From positions 9,879,501 to 9,943,500 of the forward strand of contig JASXTE010000019.1 in assembly GCA_030280995.1 (NCBI GenBank): a DNA stretch of 64,000 nucleotides, read 5' to 3'. The stretch's first letter is position 1, and every line of letters starts with the position of its first letter. The notes below the pieces were generated by a model that was not told where the DNA came from, ran no database searches, and saw nothing but the letters and a program-made list of their open reading frames with translations. The DNA comes from Hemileia vastatrix. Lineage: Eukaryota; Basidiomycota; Pucciniomycetes; Pucciniales; Zaghouaniaceae. Positions 61,640 through 64,000 of this stretch are shown in pieces. A program made the translations under genes and the position numbers.

Positions 61640-62330
61640 CTTGTTTAAAATTACCAACATGTGGCTCCTACAAGGCTCTCAATAACCATTTTTTAGTTCT
61701 TGAGAGAATGGAGGAAGCTAACTTATCCAGTTGAGTTAACAGTAATTTCTCTCAGGTTTCTTGCAAAGCTTCTTGCATTTAACTTATGTTTTTAGGCTTT
61801 CAGTTTTCTTGCACATTATTTTTGAGAGATGTCCAAAAATTTTCTATAGGATTTAGGTCTGGAGGCTGAGGTAACTAAACTATTTTCTTGATTTGAATTT
61901 CAGCTCTATACTTCTGAGTAATAAGTGCTTTGTGCACAAGGGTGTTAACTTCCATCAAATTTAAAATATGGTGGAATTCATTTTTATTTAGAATAGGTAC
62001 AAGACTATTCTTGTACACATTCTAAAAAAAACTTTTGATTTTATTTTTTGGAGATTTAAATATTAGAAGAAGTTTAATTTTTTTGAAAAAGGAACCACAA
62101 AAATTGTGGAAGTTTATCCACTATTGAGTGTGGGTTGTTGAAACTCTTACAAGTATTTTTCTCCTTTACTGTGGCAAATTAAATTAGCTGATAAAGTATT
62201 CCTTAGCTCAAGAGAATATTCATCTTAAAAATTTATCTTCCTCCAGTCACTGAAAATCAAAGAAGCATGATCAAGAGTGAATTTCATTTATTTTGCTTTG
62301 TGGGCCTTGTTGAAGAAAGAATTTTCAACA
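61640..62330 (-). pseudogene. Tc1/mariner transposase relic
   Basis: The minus strand carries degraded DDE motifs of Tc1/mariner. SDWRKINF-stop-DEYSLEL (about 62,215-62,255) corresponds to the W.KVIFSDE block with the first Asp. MEVNTLVHKALITQKY (about 61,920-61,970) corresponds to the EDN.PVHKA block, but Val replaces the second catalytic Asp. After a frame change, LPQPPDLNPIENFWTSLKNN (about 61,825-61,880) is the diagnostic PDLNPIENxW motif with the third acidic residue. The C-terminal part has many stops. No N-terminal HTH or terminal repeats were identified. The plus-strand frame at 62,277-62,465 is a shadow of this gene's N-terminal side. Confidence 0.8.
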
Positions 62331-62958
62331 GAAACACAATTTTTAAAAAAAGAGGGTAGATTTCTCAGAAGAAAGTACAAAAAAAATCTGAAGTTGTTAT
62401 TGAATTGGAAATCTCTAAAAGTTTCTTTTTTTTACTTGATACTGTTCCTGCAGGCTGTAAGATAGAGGATTAAAGAAAAAAGAGAAACCCTTTTCCCTTT
62501 AAGTAAAAGATGTGTGTTCAATTAACTAAGCTAAAAATTCTACTTGATAAAGAAAATATTTTTTGACCAATTTGTTTGACTGAGTTTGAGATGCTCAAGA
62601 CCTGTGTGATGTGAATAATAACTTTAATGCAAAAAAAGGTGCACCAGTGAGAAGATATTTAAAATAAGAGTAATATATATGTTTTTATAATTTAGAATTT
62701 AATTAAAATAATTTTTAAAGTGAGTTACCAAGTATGAGAGCTATCCAATGGTACTCTAAATGTATATATTTATGAAGTGTTATGTAAAATAATTTTTAAA
62801 ATATGTAAAAGTTAATTTTTTCCACTTTAACTCCAATTCTTATTGAGATTTGAGAATTTTGAAGGCTTTAGGTTAAAAATCCTGAAAATTTTAAAGTTGA
62901 GAACATTCCCTTTGGGCAATCCAACAATTAACCACTTCTCCTGAAATAAAAGTTCAAT

Positions 62959-63407
62959 AGGGGGTATCAATGTTCAGGGATCTGAAATTAGGGATCAGGA
63001 ATTTTGTTTTCCAGGATCAGACATTATTAATTGCGGAAGATTCTTATCCACTAGCCCTGGGGCTAGTAGATAATGAATCCATGATAATGCATTATCCCGC
63101 CTCTTATACCCCAATTTCCATTTCTAATTCCTGATCCCAAACTCATCACATCTATGAGGCATATCCAGAGAGTAGTCCAAGATGTGGTTATGGCAAAAAG
63201 TTGTGCAACATGTGGTTATGACAGAAAGTTGTCCAAGATGTGGTTATGAAAAATTGAGTAGAAAAATGTCAGATAAGAGGTGAACATTGACACATAAAGT
63301 GTCTAATAACCCAATTATTAGCAAAAATAATTGCGGAAGATAATTGGGGTATAAGGATTTTATCCGCAATTAATTTAATTGTGGATCAGTCAACATTGAT
63401 ACCCCCT
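62959..63407. mobile_element. PIF/Harbinger MITE, 449 bp, TSD AAT
   Basis: Terminal repeats AGGGGGTATCAATGTTC... and ...AACATTGATACCCCCT are flanked by AAT at 62,956-62,958 and 63,408-63,410. The left 220 bp nearly repeats the left end of the 33,048 element, and the right 140 bp repeats its right end. This is an internal-deletion derivative, with a hairpin CCACTAGCCCTGGGGCTAGT near 63,050. In its middle the phrase AAGATGTGGTTATG or a variant occurs three times (63,180-63,245). It has no ORF. It is the reference for reading the two ends of the large Harbinger element. Confidence 0.9.
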
Positions 63408-64000
63408 AATATTTATTTCTCCACCTCTTCACAACTAAATTAAAAAGGAAACTTAATGATAATAAGAACTTAAATAAAAGAAAGAGCTAAAAGACACACA
63501 TTACTGATGATAAGAAAGTAAAAAAACACATAAAATTTTGGAGAGATGGTGGTTATGGTTTTGAGAGCCAAGATGGCACTGGTGATATGCTGATTTCAAA
63601 TAAAAAGTTTGATTACAGACTTTTTTTAAGACATTTTAGTATTAAATTTTGTAAAACATTTGAGTTTTGAGCTGAAAGACAAGTTTCTGAATCAAAATAA
63701 GACTAGCCCTGTTGGGAAGTGAAAGTGAAATATAGTCATTTTCAAAAATTTTATTCTTGAAAGATGTTTATTTTTGGCAATTTATATGACATGCTTTGGA
63801 GCCTTTTTGTTATATTTATGGGTAGATTCACCAAAAACAGCAAAAAAACTCAACAATAGGTAATTTTTTTCAAAAAAAAAATTTTTAATTATTTCTGTTT
63901 TGAATATAAATAAACTTCATCCTCTCAATTTAATGACCCTTGTCTCATTTTGCTAAAACAACTAGTTTATAAAGCATGTTTTCAAATTTTCTATATAATT
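63408..64000. other. AT-rich DNA, no gene seen
   Basis: Nothing was recognised to the right edge of the window. Confidence 0.35.

Overview
The window looks like nuclear DNA of a filamentous basidiomycete, most likely a rust fungus (Pucciniales) with a large, AT-rich, repeat-bloated genome. The evidence is the strong AT bias, short GT-AG introns of about 55-70 bp, and a transposon fauna typical of such genomes: fungal CACTA (Tnp2, Plavaka-like), PIF/Harbinger with Myb/SANT-like partners, Tc1/mariner, and Tet-like 2OG-Fe(II) oxygenases. The species assignment is inference. I see no clear host housekeeping gene, tRNA, rRNA or CRISPR array.

Layout. 0-0.7 kb: a CACTA-companion ORF on the minus strand. 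1.8-7.2 kb: a decayed Tnp2 transposase and its companion ORF. 7.4-9.4 kb: about 20 short palindromes spaced about 100 bp apart, the inner part folded as an inverted repeat. 10.5-13.9 kb: an unrecognised multi-exon gene split by a 1,033-bp LTR-like insertion with a 5-bp target duplication. 14.9-16.0 kb: a Tet-like dioxygenase relic (minus). 17.7-18.3 kb: fourteen consecutive, mutually different hairpins in a GC-rich island. 18.3-28 kb: AT-rich DNA with an orphan CACTA end, a Harbinger relic and a MITE.

28-50 kb is a nested insertion stack. A dispersed repeat (here R1; an uninterrupted minus-strand copy lies at 57.95-59.96 kb) was hit by a CACTA-like foldback element (28,705-32,403, duplication CTG) and by a PIF/Harbinger element (33,048-49,566, duplication AAT). 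The foldback carries two smaller insertions. The Harbinger element carries a transposase pseudogene, a Tet-like oxygenase relic, a Myb/SANT-like pseudogene and a 9.35-kb CACTA element (38,505-47,850, duplication TAT). Most of that CACTA element is a satellite of about 608 bp whose ten copies each carry a nearly invariant 46-bp palindrome.

50-64 kb: a 22-bp tandem repeat, a probable CACTA element (52,889-57,170) enclosing a Harbinger element (53,186-56,902) with a truncated transposase and a convergent Tet-like gene, the R1 copy with a GA-rich tract, a Tc1/mariner relic and a 449-bp Harbinger MITE.

Two themes recur. First, palindrome arrays of three unrelated kinds sit in or beside transposons. 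Second, Tet-like dioxygenase genes occur three times, twice next to Harbinger transposases. Nearly all genes carry stops or frameshifts, so this is mostly a graveyard. The palindromes of the 608-bp satellite look better preserved than their surroundings.
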